In this document: piece after piece, positions 1 through 12,500 of the stretch | How the letters are laid out: each line of letters opens with the position of its first letter | Numbering within the stretch: the first letter of the stretch is position 1 | Source of the DNA: Liquidambar formosana | Taxonomy: Eukaryota; Streptophyta; Magnoliopsida; Saxifragales; Altingiaceae | Assembly: GCA_039720395.1 (NCBI GenBank) | Contig: CM077832.1 | Span: 26,027,763-26,091,762, forward strand | DNA: 64,000 nt | Direction: 5' to 3' | The notes under the pieces: model-generated | Database searches by the model: none | Told to the model about the DNA's origin: nothing | The model's input: the letters and a program-made list of their open reading frames with translations, nothing else | Translations under genes and position numbers: made by a program

Positions 1-1518
1 GTGCTGAATTTATTCACTGTTCAGCAAATAGTGACTTTGTTCCCCATGTGCTTATGCCTAGAGCGGGTTGTGTTAGTCCTTTAGTCAATCAGATGGGTCC
101 CATGTCATTATCTCCTCTTGCAAGTGGTTCTTTTCCTACTGCCTACTCACGTGAGGATGCTATCTTGAATCATGGTCCAACAAATGTTGACTTTGTTCCC
201 CATGTGCTTTTGTCTAAAGTGGATGGTGTATGGCCTCTTCAAGTTGGAATTGTCAAGCAAGTGGGTTCCACGTCTACATCCTCATATATGCCTCATCTGG
301 TGAATGGCTCTTCGAATGCAAGCATTGGTTTGGGAGGAAATTCAGCCTATTCTGAGTTTGGATGTAGTTAATCCGTCCCATCCAGCGTTAAGCACTCGGT
401 GGAGTTCTTTGTTTAAGTCTAAACATAAAGGCAAGCCCACATTAAAATTTTACCAACCTTCGTTTTCTAATGGCAAGCTTATTGTTAAACCTCCTAAAGA
501 AGTTGCTAATGCAGGAAGTTCTCATTGGGAAGGGAGTATAGTTGGGCATTTCCTTAAAAATCGTTTGCCTTATCATTGAGTGAAGGAATGGGCTCAAAAA
601 TTATGGGGGAAAGATCGCTCTGTTGAGGTGTTTTCTTTAGACAATGGCTTCTTTCTTTTCAAGTTTTCTGACTTGAAGTTTTGTGATCATATATTGGAGG
701 CAGGTCCTTGTTTCTTTGCGGGTAAGCTCTTGGTTTTAAGGAAATGGTAGCCCAATCTTATATTATCTAAAGACAAACTTTGCAGCATTCCTATTTGGGT
801 TAAGCTTTTTAATGTGCCTCTGGAGTATTGGAATGAAGATGGTATGAGTTATGTTGCTAGTGCGATTGGCCATCCTCTATACCTTGATGAGGCTACTGAA
901 ACTAAAGCCAAAATTAGTTATGCTCATGTTTGTGTTGAAATTTCTGTTGAAGACTCCATTCCCAATAGTTTCGACCTTGTTCTACCTAATGGAGAGGTTG
1001 CTTCCATTAATGTTGAGGTGCTGTGGAGGCCCAAGAAGTGTAATGTGTGCAAGAGCTTTGGCCATTTGGAGAAGGATTGCTCCATGGTTTTAAGGCAAGC
1101 TTGGGTTCCTAAACTAGCAGCTAGTCCAGTTAATAATGCTCCCATTAGTTCTGGTGTCAAGAAAGTGCAAGAAAGTACTAACCATAAGGAAAATGAGTGG
1201 ATTCCTGTGATTAGGAAGAACAAAGATCACAAGAGAGCTACAAAGGTCACTAGAGTGCTACTTGACAAACCAAGCAATCCGGTGGGTGTTATTGAGAAGA
1301 CGATGGAGTTCACTTCTGGAGCCTCAAGTGAATCTGCTATCCTGCAACATGCTAAATTTATTGACCAAACATTGGCAAATTTAAAACTCAAGCCGAGTAA
1401 ATCTTGCATTAAAGATTCTAGCAATAGGTTACCTTTAAGAATTTTGACAAGTTCTCCTGCAATATCTCCAAATCAAAAAGGCTGCAACTTTTATTTTCCT
1501 ATGTTAGAGAAGGGTTAG
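1..1518 (+). pseudogene. ORF1 (DUF4283 + CCHC zinc knuckle) of LINE A, degenerate
   Basis: This is a LINE ORF1 (gag-like RNA-binding protein), partial at its 5' end. The N-terminal part reads in the frame of 48-371. The reading then shifts to the frame of 304-1518, which has an in-frame TGA at 577-579 and a TAG at 748-750 (KW*PN, where R has KWQPG). The DUF4283-like part includes IPIWVKLFNVPLEYW. A zinc knuckle C-x2-C-x4-H-x4-C follows (CNVCKSFGHLEKDC, about 1039-1080). The C-terminal region ends with LKLKPSKSCIK, shared with R and absent from the ORF1s of the autonomous LINEs here. One frameshift and two stops mean this copy is dead. Confidence 0.8.
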
Positions 1519-1669
1519 TTTTCTCTGTTCTTTGTTTTCCTCGAGATGTGAGGATTGTTTTTAGTTGTTTCTTTTCGTTTGTGGCCCTATGAGGGCTTGT
1601 TTCGAGCTTCATGTAAATCTTTCCTCCCATTTTTGGAATATACTTACTCACTTATCCAAAAAAAAAAAA
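1..1669 (+). mobile_element. LINE A: ORF1-only (HAL1-like) non-LTR retrotransposon, 5' end outside window
   Basis: A DUF4283/CCHC ORF1 ends at 1518. It is followed by about 140 bp of 3' UTR and a poly(A) tail at 1658-1669, with no endonuclease or reverse transcriptase in between. The 3' UTR has a CCTC-N7-GAGG box (about 1540-1554), a GCCCT-ATG-AGGGC hairpin and the terminal motif CTCACTTATCC just before the A tract. R (62849-64000) has the same layout and a related 3' UTR, so the missing ORF2 looks like a property of the family, not a deletion in this copy. Satellite sequence follows the tail directly. The 5' junction and target-site duplication lie outside the window. Confidence 0.8.
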
Positions 1670-1811
1670 GGACTCTAAAAAGCCTTCTAAGATTCTTTGG
1701 AGTGTATGGAGGTCCTATGGGTGTCTTGGAAGCGTTGTGAGGCTCCCATGAGTCAGTGGCGAGTCTAATTGAGTTTAGAGAGCGTTATGGACTCTCGAAA
1801 GCCTCGTAGGA
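1670..1811 (+). repeat. 119-bp satellite, about 1.2 units
   Basis: A short stretch of the satellite that fills 39.5-49 kb, recognisable by TTCTTTGGAGTGTATGGAGG and by GGCTCCCATGAGTC. It lies between the poly(A) of LINE A and the poly(T) of LINE C, so both elements inserted into the same array. The right end (TAGGATTTTT at 1807-1816) is one copy of the target duplication of LINE C. Confidence 0.85.
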
Positions 1812-1913
1812 TTTTTTTTTTTTTTTTTTTTTTTTGGGGTAAGTGAGATTGTATATAAACAAAAGCCAAAAGGCTAAGAATAGAAGGGAAACCAAAAAGA
1901 ACAAACACACCCG

Positions 1914-1940
1914 AATAAGCAATCAATTAGAAAGCTTATT
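1914..1940 (-). other. 3' UTR hairpin of LINE C
   Basis: Seven-bp inverted arms AATAAGC / GCTTATT about 80 nt before the poly(A), in the same place as the hairpins of E1, E2 and H. The loop is longer (13 nt), as expected of a decayed copy. Confidence 0.5.
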
Positions 1941-1965
1941 TGGATGTGTAAGTTACATGAGCAAA

Positions 1966-4900
1966 TTACAAGAACAAAATATTAAAGTCAATTCCCCAAC
2001 TAGTACAAATCTGCCTATTTTTATCATTGTCCTGTACTTTCCTGAAACTTGTAGCCTTGAATCTAACATCATCAATAATGTCCCTTAGGATACAATTCAT
2101 ATCTCGAAGCTGTTGTCATGGATTCTTGCATTTCTCTCATGCCATATATTGTAAATAGTAGATGCCTATGCAAGCTTCTTAATAATGGTACTGAATGAAT
2201 TACTCTTAAGAGAGTGTATGGCCCAATTGTACTCATTTATCCAAAATTGAGGAGATCGAATAAAACCACACAGCCTAAGAATTTTGGCCCATATATTGGA
2301 AGTGAAATGGCATGAAAAGAAGAGATGGTCTCTACTTTCTTTAGCATTACCACACATCACACAGGTGGCATTAGTAACAATACCCCAACTAAGCAATTTA
2401 TCACAAGTGGACAGCCTACCAAGAATAGTTAACCAGGCAATAAAGGCATGCTTTCGTATAGCTTTAGGGAACCAAATAAGCTTGTGCCAATCATTATCCA
2501 GGGATCTACAACAAATGGCATCCATGCTGAGGAGATAGAGAAGCACCTATTATCAGCTGGTGTCCAAATAATCTTGTCAGAGATGTAGAGTTAGGGAGAA
2601 AATCTGGAGGGAGATTCTCTTGCAATTCCATAAGCTCAAACGTCACAGTGGAAGGCCAAATCCATCTTGAATCTGAGATAATAGAATAAACCTTGGCAGA
2701 AGAAGAAATGGTAGCATCATACATGATACGGGAACCAAAGTGTTGAACAATAGGACCAACTGGGTGCCATGAATCATGCCATAGAAAAGTGGATTCCCCA
2801 TTGCCGATACGATGCTTTATAAAAGGGCGAATAACGTTTCTGATCTTGAGAAGCTTCCTCCAGATCCAAGAGCAATCAGAAGGACAAGAACAGTCCAGAA
2901 ACTTCGTTCCTTTAGCAAATACATTGTAACCCAGGCTACCCATAGAGAACCAGCATGTGTGAAGAGACTCAAAATATGCTTCATAGATGAAGCAATGTTG
3001 ACATCTTCAATACGTCTTAGGCCAAGACCACCTTCAGCTTTGGGACTGCATATCGAGTTCCAACTGACTTTAGAACTTGATAATTTTAAGTCACAGCCTA
3101 ACTAAAGAAAAGATCTAAAAATCTGGTCAATCTTCTTATAAACTCTCTTGGGAAAAATACAAATGCTACTCCAGAAGTATTGAATACCATATAGAACAGA
3201 GTTAAGAAGCTGAAGCCTTCCAGCATAGGAAAGTCTTTTAGAACTCCACGATTGCACTCTTTTAGTAATCTTCTCAATCAGAGCATTACAATCATTAGCA
3301 GATAACTTAGAAGTAATGAGGGGGACTCCTAAATATTTCACAGGTAGTTTACCCTCTTGAAAGCATATATTCTCCAGGATATTAAGCTTGATAGGGTTAG
3401 ACACACCTGAAAAGAAAATCTGACTCTTATTAGCTTTGAGACCTAAGACACTATGGAACTCATGTAAAACAGATTTGATCTTCTCAATGGCTTCAAGACT
3501 TCCATGAGAAAAAATTAGCAGATCATCGGCAAAGGCTAAGTGGGTCAACTTCAACTTATCACAGCGAGGATGATATTTGAAATTAGAAGACAAAGTGGTA
3601 CTGGCAAGAAATTTGGAAAGAATTCCCATAACAATTACAAAATGGTAAAGGGATTGAGGGTTCCCTTGCCGGAGACCTCTTTTCCCTTTAAAATATCCCT
3701 CAAGAGCCCCATTTACAGAGAAAGAGAACTTTAGAGAAGTAATGCAGACCTTAATCCAATTGACCAGGTGAATAGGAGTATTAAGAGCTGAAAGGATATC
3801 AATAATAAACTCTACATTCACGTTATCATAGGCTTTCATCAGATCCACTTTAATGGAGCACTTAGGAGCACCTGAATTTCTGTGGTAGTTCTTCAAAATT
3901 TCCTGAGCAAGAAGAATATTATCAGAAATATATCTACCATGAATAAATGCTAATTGGTTGAGACTAATCATATCAGGTAAGCAAGGCTTCAAACGATTGG
4001 CAATGATCTTAGATATGCATTTGTATATTGTAGAACAGCAAGAAATGGGCCTAAAATCACTCTTCCGAGAAGCATTAGGACACTTCGGAATAAGAGCAAT
4101 CGTGGTAGCATTAACTTCTCCCAACAGTTTACCAGACGTGAAGAAAGACATAATAGCTTTTAAAACATCGTCACCCACTATAGACCAAGCTTTCTTGAAG
4201 AAGAGAGGGGTAAACCCATCTGGACCTGGAGCTTTATTATCATTAAGCGAGAAAAGAGTTTGCTGAATTTCTTGAGAAGTAACTGGCTTGTTAAGAATAT
4301 CAAGATGATCATCACTCCAAGTCTAATCTGGCAAATCCTGAAGACGAGGCGAGATACTAGAATAGGAAGAAGGAGAACTGCCTAGTAAATCCTTAAAGTA
4401 ATTAACTACTTCAACAGTGATATCTGAATGAGAAATAAGCACATTGTTAGATCCATCAAACAATTTAGAAATAGAATTTGAAGAGTTTCTAACTTTAACA
4501 GCCCTGTGGAAAAAAGTAGTGTTTTGGTCACCAATATGTAACCATTGAATTCTAGCTTTTTGCTTGTAGAAAGCTTCTTTTGCCTTAGCCAATCCAATAT
4601 ATTGATGATAACACTCACGCTCCACACTGCCAAAAGACTCAATATGAGGGTTGCTGAGAAGGTTAGATTAGGCTTTATGCAAATCCTCTTTCGCTTTCAT
4701 AACTCTGTCACTTATACTGTCATAGGTATTCTAGTTGAAGAGCTTTAAATCTTTTTTAACAGCTTTGAGCTTGGTATAAAGAGAGAACATAGGAGTTCCA
4801 ACAACGGACATCTGCCAACAATCTCGAACAATACTGAGAAAATTAGGATGGTCAGCCCAGAAATTGAAAATTTTAAAAGGTTTCCTAATTCTCAACTGCT

Positions 4901-5605
4901 GGTCCGCGAGAGTAACAAGCATTGGGCAATGATCTGAAATATCAGTAGTAAGAAATTCAGTAACACTGTGAGGAAAATTAACAAGCCAACTGTCACTGAC
5001 AAGAACTCTGTCCAGCTTTCGGGCAATAAGATCATCTCCTGCTCTTCTATTTGTCCAAGTAAAAAGGGAGCCAACAAATTGCATATCAACCAACTCAGCC
5101 TCATATAAACAGTTGTTAAAATCAGAAAGTGCGACAGTAGAACTAACCCTCCTTCCAAAATTTTCAGACGGAAAGCGAACCGTATTGAAATCTCCCAAAA
5201 TAACCCATGGACAAGAATTAAAATTGCTAGTTTTATCCACCAGCTGTCTCCATAGTAATGATCTGTCATTGGAAGAGTTAGCAGCATAAATAAAAGCACT
5301 ATAGCAATCCAAATTCTTGGCTATAATATTCACATGACAAAAAATTGCTTGATCTGAAGAGCTAATGACATTGATATCAACAATATTTGGGTCCTAGTAG
5401 ACCCAAATTCTACCTAAAGTAGAGGCATGATAGTTGTGGAGATTCTTCCAGTGGGGAACAATAGAAGAAAAAACTTTATTGAAAAAACTTTGGTTTCCAT
5501 GATACCTAATATACTGAGCTTATGCTTCCTAATAAATCGTTTGACTTCCTTTTGCTTGAGTGGGTCATTAAGACCACGAATGTTCCAGCAAGAAAAATTG
5601 ATCAT
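1966..5605 (-). pseudogene. ORF2 (EN-RT-zf-RVT) of LINE C, degenerate
   Basis: L1-clade polyprotein that would nick the target and prime cDNA synthesis. The start at 5605 gives MINFSCWNIRG, matching the other copies. The endonuclease part is recognisable at about 4730-5605 (GDFN, SDHCP). RT is at 3102-4178, with FRPISCC, DLMKAYDNV, LRQGNPQS (normally LRQGDPLS), LAFADDLLIF and LPVKYLGVPL. The zf-RVT part is at about 2166-2550 (CVMCGNAKESRDHLFFSC). At least five frame breaks separate these blocks, so it is not functional. The C-terminus (NWGIDFNIL) ends about 130 bp from the poly(T). Confidence 0.85.
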
Positions 5606-5615
5606 TGAAACAGAT

Positions 5616-6466
5616 TTAAGAGAGTAACTTAGCCTTCCCCTTATCAGAGGACACCTTCTCACTAGAACTTAGAGATTTGGGATTAGAACCAGCCTTTTTA
5701 TTACTCTTCTTCTTCTTCTTGTTACTTCCCTTTTCTTATCAAGTTCATCAATCTTGATAACACGATTCTTGAAAACATTCTCTGGGGAACTTTCGGAATC
5801 AGATTTGGAAGGAACAATAACAGGACTAGTATTTGCCAACTATACCCTCAGGAGAAGTACCTAAAGCTTCAAACTGGTTGTGATCAAAAACAGGGATCGA
5901 GGCCTCTGAAGTGCTGCAACTAACATTGGATTTCCTTACCTTGGGGGATGAAGAAATTGTGTCACTCTCTAAAGTACTAACAAAGGTGGAAACCAGGGGA
6001 ACTGGAGGAATAATGGGAGCATTGGTATCAATAATAATGCTATCAACAACAGTATCAACCGAATGAAGAACAGTAGAAGTACCATCATCCACTTTAACAT
6101 TAGGAGTCCTAACATTATCTTTCTGTTTAGGAACCCATATCTTTTTAGGAGCATTAGAACATTGTGAAATAGAATGACCAAATAACTAGCAAGACTTGCA
6201 GACGAGGGGTTTCCATGGATATCCCACACTAATATCAATAGAGACATTATCACCCAAATAAAAAACGAAAGAAGTGGAAAAGGTAGAGTTTACCTCTACT
6301 TCTACACAAACCCTAGCAAAGTTTAGGCGAGAACATTCTTCAGTGAGGGTATCCACATATAAAGGAACTCCAATGGCACTCGCAGCATAGCTTATACCAT
6401 ATGTATTCCAATATTCCAGAGGGACGTTGAAGAGCTTCACCCATATCGGAATCTTCTTAAGGTGAG
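5616..6466 (-). pseudogene. ORF1 C-terminal part of LINE C (split by LINE D)
   Basis: The segment encodes the end of the DUF4283-like region (IPIWVKLFNVPLEYW), the start of a zinc knuckle (CKSC at about 6186-6200, then a stop) and a Lys-rich tail. It is cut at 6466 by the poly(T) of LINE D, and the N-terminal half continues at 30918-31870. The stop TAA at 5616-5618 lies just upstream of the ORF2 start, so the overlapping stop-start of the other copies is not kept here. Confidence 0.75.
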
Positions 6467-6558
6467 TTTTTTTTTTTTTTTTTTTTTTGGATAAGTGAGT
6501 AGTATATAAGAAAAGAGAAGGAATGTACAAGCCAAGGGCCAAACAAAACCAAATAAAA

Positions 6559-6600
6559 AACAATCACCTAAGCTAAAAACAAGTAGCTCAGAAGATTGTT
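6559..6600 (-). other. 3' UTR hairpin of LINE D
   Basis: Outer arms AACAATC / GATTGTT and inner arms GAGCTA / TAGCTT (one G-U pair), separated by a 4-nt internal loop, about 70 nt from the poly(A). Same class as the hairpins of N, Q and the tail fragment at 32125. Confidence 0.55.
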
Positions 6601-6643
6601 TAAGATCACTGGAAAACAAACCTCACAGCCCGAGGAGAGCAAA

Positions 6644-9354
6644 TTAAGGAAACGAGTCCAAATGGATACCCCAATTCCCACATATGTCATGATTCCTAAC
6701 ATTATCTATAATCTTGTTAAAGCTTGATGCTTTTAGTATAACATCCTCTACAATAAGGCCAAAAACAAAATTAGAAGATTTGTAGACATTTTCATGAATA
6801 CGACTATTTCTTTCCTGCCATATATGATAAATGGTGGCTGCCCAAGCTATTTTCTTCAAAGATGAGCCAAAAGAATGGGAATTGAGGTTGTGAGTGGCCC
6901 ACAAGTACTCATTGATCCAGTACCTTGGTAACCGATTAACCCCAAACTTGGATAAAACTTGTTGCCAAATACCAGCCGTAAAGATACATTCATAAAAAAG
7001 GTGATTTCGATTTTCAACAGCCCTTTGACAAAGAACACAGCTATCATCATTAGTGAGACCCCACACTTTGACTTTATCTCTAGTGGCAATGCAATTATGA
7101 ATGACAAGCCATAATATAAAAGCATGCTTGTAGATTGCTTTTGGGAACCAAACAACTCTATGCCAATCAACTTCCTCTTCACGAGATCTAATAGAATCCC
7201 AAGCAGAGTGGACAGAAAATTGACTAGTGGGAGAAGGCAACCAATGCACAAAATCAGCTCTCAAGTGATTAGGCTGAAAGGAGTGAGGGATAGCACGCTG
7301 CATATCCAACAAATCAGCAGTGATCGTGACAGGCCATCTCCACTCATTCTGAGATATAATAGCACTCACCTTGGCCAAAGAAGGAAAGGCACTATCATAA
7401 ATAACACGGTTGCCATAAAGAGGAAAAAGAGGACCATTTGGGTGCCAGAGATCATGCCAAAGAAAAGTAGAGGAGCCATCGCCAATAGAGTGCTTAATGA
7501 AAGGCCGAATGGTATCTCTAAATTTAAGGATCTTCCTCCAAACCCAAGAACATTTAGTAGGGGAAGTCACAATCCAGAAGCTCTTACCTCTTAGAAGATA
7601 ACAATTTACCCAAGCAACCCACAAAGAACCACTTTGACCAAAAAGACTCCAAATATGCTTGAAAACAGCTGCAATATTCCACTCATAAAGCCTTTTAAGG
7701 CCAAGACTTCCTTCAGATTTGGGAAGACAAACTGTGGACCATTTAATTTTAGCTCCAGTAAGCTTCAACTCACTACCAGACCAAAGGAAACGACGAAAAA
7801 TCTGCTCAACAGTCTTGTAGATGTTAGAAGGAAGAATAAAAATACTAGCCCAGAAAGCTTGAATGCTATAAAGAACCGAACTAAGAAGTTGAAGTCTGCC
7901 TGCATATAAGAGCCGAGAATTGCACCAGGAATGAATGCGCCTAGTAATACGATCAATTAAAGGCTGGCAGTCAGTGCTAGAGAGCTTCTTAGTAATTAAA
8001 GGAACCCCGAGATACCTAACAGGAAGGGAGCCTTCAACAAAACCTAGAGAAAGCAGAATGGAAGCTTTGACAGTAGGTTGCACTCCTGAGAAGAAGACCA
8101 CACTCTTATTCAAGTTAGCTTTAAGACCTGAAATAGCTTCAAACTCTTCAAGGACATGCTTAATGATAGAGATAGATTCCTCATTGCCATGGGAAAAAAA
8201 TAAGTAAATCATCTGCAAAGCAAAGATGGGTCAGATTAATCTTCTCACACCTCGGATGGAACTTGAAAGAGGAATTAGCAGCAGCTTTATTAAGAATCTG
8301 AGAGAACACATCCATGACAATGACAAATAGGTAAGGAGACAGCGGATCTCCTTGCCTAAGCCCTCTTTTCCCTTGAAAATAGCCTTCTAACCCACCATTG
8401 ATGGAGACAAAGAATTTGGGAGAGCAAACGCAAGCTTTGATCCAGCTAATAAAATGAGCAGGAGTCCGAAGCACATAGAGAATATCAATAATAAAGCCCC
8501 AGTCAACTGAATCATAGGCTTTCATAATATCCACCTTAATAGCACACTTGGGAGATGATAGATTCCTGTAATAATTTTTGAGAATCTCCTGGGCAAGAAG
8601 AATGTTATCTGAAATCTTCCTATCAGCAGATTGATTAGTGCTAATAAGCCCAGGAAGACAAGGCTTGATTCTGTTAGCAATAATCTTGGTAATACGTTTA
8701 TAGATGGTATTGCAACAAGAGATGGGTTTGAAATCTCCCATAGTAGAAGGGTTAGGGACTTTGGGGACTAAAGCAATGATGGTAGCATTAACTTCCCCAA
8801 GTAACTTACCATGCTGAAAAAAGGACGAAACAACAGCAATGACATCCCCACCAACTATATTCCAAGCTTTTTTGAAAAAAAGAGAGGTAAAACCGTCAGG
8901 ACCTGGAGCTTTATCATTACTAAGGGAGAAGAGAGTTTCCTTAATCTCGGCATTAGTGACAGGCTTGTTCAGAAAAGTCAGCTATTCTTCATTCCAAGCA
9001 AAATCCTCAAGATCATGAATGTGAGCTGACCTGTTGGAAGATATGGCAGAGTTGCATAAAAGCTTTTGGAAATAGGAAATAGCTTCAGCTTTAATGTCTT
9101 TTGGGGAAGTAAGAAGTTTGCCAGTGCTATCAAATATCTTGTTAAGAGAATTATAAGTAGTATGGGCTTTGACAGCTTTGTGGAAAAACCCCGAATTTTG
9201 ATCACCCAACTTGAGCCAATTAACACGAGATTTCTGTTTGAGGAAAGCTTCCTCAGTATAGGACAACTCAACAAACTCACGAAGGCAGGATCTTTCTTCA
9301 TACACAAAAAGTTGCTCATGAGGGTTGTGCAGCATATTATCTTGAGCATTATGA

Positions 9355-9359
<5 letters not shown>
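6644..9359 (-). pseudogene. ORF2 C-terminal two-thirds of LINE D (linker, RT, zf-RVT)
   Basis: RT fingers and palm are at 8181-8741 (ISCCNTIYK, DIMKAYDSVD, LRQGDPLSPYLF, CFADDLLIF). A one-base shift in an A/T run near 8200 joins them to the thumb and C-terminal part (6644-8218), with GLKANLNKS, LPVRYLGVPL and the zinc-binding CVLCQRAVENRNHLFYEC. Upstream, 8982-9355 encodes the linker (VNWLKLGDQNSGFFHKAVK). The start of the RT region (8742-8981) is also recognisable (APGPDGFTSLF). The segment stops at LINE E1 and resumes at 15386. It ends NWGIHLDSFP with no RNase H domain. Confidence 0.85.
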
Positions 9360-9390
<31 letters not shown>

Positions 9391-9517
9391 GTAAGTGAGA
9401 ATGAATATATAAAAGAAAGAAAGAATACAAAGAGTGAATACAAAGCCAACCGGCCCAAAAAATATCCATGCAAGGATAAAAGCACTATACAAGTGCAAGC
9501 TCAAGCAAATACATTCA

Positions 9518-9541
9518 AATAAGCTAGGAAACTAGCTTATT
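9518..9541 (-). other. 3' UTR hairpin of LINE E1 (10-bp stem, TTTC loop)
   Basis: Perfect 10-bp arms AATAAGCTAG / CTAGCTTATT around a 4-nt loop that reads TTTC in the sense strand, about 130 nt from the poly(A). The same loop closes different stems in G (27609-27640) and M (36994-37017). Confidence 0.7.
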
Positions 9542-9594
9542 GGTATGTGTAAGCCCAAAAGGATGCTAGGAGCTGGAAACAAAAGCAATAAAAA

Positions 9595-12500
9595 TTACAA
9601 TTTTAGAATGTCAAAACTGATTCCCCAGTTTGAGCATAAGTTTCTATGCCTATCATTGTCACGGATCCCATGGAAGGAGAAAGCTTTATATCTAACATCA
9701 CTTATAATGCTATTGTAAATATGATCACTATCTCTATAGCTATTGTCCATGATGCGCTTGTTCCTTGCTTGCCACAGATTATATATTGTTGATGCCCATG
9801 CAAGCTTTTTGATGGTTGTGGAGAAGGAGTGACCTTTGAGACTATGCTTGGCCCAAATAAATTCATTAGTCCATGATCTTGGAGTTCGAAAAATGCAGCA
9901 TAGCCTTAGGATTCTTGCCCAAACAGAAGAAGAGATAGGACAAGCAAAATAAAGATGATCACGACTTTCAAGGCTCTGATTACACAGCACACGAGTCACA
10001 TTGCTAGTAATCCCCCAAGTATTCATTCTGTCAAGAGTAGAAAGTCTATTGTGGATAGTGAGCCACAAGATAAAAGCATGCTTTTGAATAGCCTTGGGGT
10101 ACCAAACAATATAGTGCCAGTCATTCACATTTCCACGATTTCTGAGAGCATGCCATGCTGAAGTGATGGAGAAGATACCAGAATTTTCAGGCAGCCATTG
10201 AATAGAGTCATGTCGAGAAGAATTTGGGAGCAAGTTGGCTGGGATACCTGACTGCAATTCCAAGAGATCAGCAGTGACCGTGATTGGCCAATTCCAAGAG
10301 GAAAGAGAGATAATAGAGCACACTTTAGTGGTGGGAGGGAGAGCAGCATCATACATAATTCTAGAGTTAAAGTGCTGAAGAATAGGGCCAATGGGAAGCC
10401 AATTATCATACCAGAGAAAGGTGTTTTCACCATTGCCAATTTTATGCTTGATGAGGGGGTGAATGATGGGCCTAAGTTTCAACAGCTTCCTCCAAACCCA
10501 TGAACATTCAGAAGGAGTAGACACAGCCCAGAAGCTTTTATTTTTAAGAATATAGAGATTAATCCATGCTACCCATAATGATCCAGAGCGGCTAAATAAA
10601 GCCCATATATGCTTCATAGCAGCAGCAATATTGAGATCTCCAATCCTTCGAAGACCTAAACCTCCTTCATTCTTTGGCATGCAAATAGCTAACCAACTGA
10701 TTTTGGAACCTGTTAGCTTGAGCTCATGGCCTGACCATAGAAAACTTCTAAAAATCTGCTCAATCTGTTTACAAATTTTCTGAGGAAGGATAAAGATACT
10801 ACTCCAGTAGTACTGTATGCCATATAATACAGAGGAAAGAAGTTGCAGTCTACCAGCATAGGATAATCTTTTGGAGCTCCAACTTTGAATTCTCTGAGTA
10901 ATCTTTTCAATGAGAGGGATGCAGTCCCTAGCTGACAGTTTTTTAGTGATAAGAGGAACCCCCAAGTACTTCACAGGAAGAGAGCCTTCAGAGAAACCCA
11001 ATCTGTTTAATATGTCATCTTTAATATCAGGGAGGACACCTGCAAAGAAAATTTGACTTTTGCCACTATTTGCTTTAAGTCCTGAAATAGCTTCAAATTT
11101 GTTAAGGGCATCAATGATCTTGTCAATAGCATCAACACTACCATGGGAGAAGATGAACAAGTCATCAACAAAACAGAGATGAGACAAATTAAGTTTTTCA
11201 CACCGAGGATGAAACTTGAAGGTTGGACAGGCAGTAACTTTGGCTAAGAGCTTGGAAAGAGCCTCCATGCCAATAACAAAAAGGTAAGGTGATAAAGGGT
11301 CACCTTGACGTAGCCCTCTTTTACCTTCAAAATATCCCTCAAGAGCTCCATTGATAGAGATGGAGAATTTGGGGGAAGTGATGCACACTTTAATCCACTG
11401 TAATAGATGGGTAGGGGTGTTGAGAGCTTTAAGAATATCAATAATGAAATTGGGATCCACAGAATCAAAAGCCTTCATCAAGTCAATTTTCATTGCACAC
11501 CTTGGAACTCCCTTGTTGAGATGGTAATTCTTGAGAATTTCTTGGGCCAAAAGAACATTGTCAGAGATGCTTCTTCCTGGGATGAAAGCAGATTGAGTAG
11601 GGCTGATGAAATCTGGAAGGCATGCTTTCAATCTACTGGCAATAATTTTTGATATGCATTTGTAAACTGTATTGCAGCAGGAGATTGGGCGAAATTCATT
11701 CATTCTAGAGGCATTAGGAGATTTAGGAACTAGAGCAATAGCAGTGGCATTAACTTGACCAAGCAGATGGCTATGAGAGAAGAAAGACATAACAGCATCA
11801 AGAACATCATTTCCCACAACGTGCCAGGTTTTCTTGAAGAAAAGAGGAGTGTAGCCATCAGGACCAGGAGCTTTATTGTTATTAAGTGAAAAAAGGGTAT
11901 CCTTGATTTCCTGCCTAGTCACAGGTTGATTGAGAATAGCAATCTGATCTTCATTCCACTGATTGACAAAAAGATCTTCAAAAATATCCATTCTATGATG
12001 CAGGGAGGGAGGGGAACATCCAAGAAGATTTTGAAAGTAATTAATAGCTTCTCTACTGATACTAGCATGAGTGTTAAGCAAAGTATTAGTATTGTCATAA
12101 AGCTTTGATAAAGAATTGAAGGATCTTTTCACCTTAACTGCTCTATGAAAGAAGGCAGTGTTTTGGTCACCAAGCTTCAGCCATTGTATGCGGGATTTTT
12201 GTTTGTAGAAAGCTTCCTCAGCATGAGATAGTTCCAAATATTTCAGTTGACAGTCTTTTTCAACCCTACAGAGATCAGGCAAGTGAGGATTATGAAGGAT
12301 ATTGAGTTGGGCAGCCTCCAAAGCAGCTTGAGCATGAAGAACTTTATTACTGATATTCCCAAACTTCTCCTTGTTGAAAACTTTCAGAGCTTCCTTAAGG
12401 GCCTTGAGCTTGGAATAAAGAATGAACATAGGATGACCCACAATGCACCTGTCCCAACAGCTAGCAACAGTGGTGAGGAAGTCAGGATGGTCAGCCCAAA

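Noticed and set aside
9518..9541. 3' UTR hairpins as microRNA precursors or terminators
   Set aside because: The stems are only 7-14 bp, they occur at a fixed place in LINE 3' UTRs, and bacterial-type terminators do not apply.
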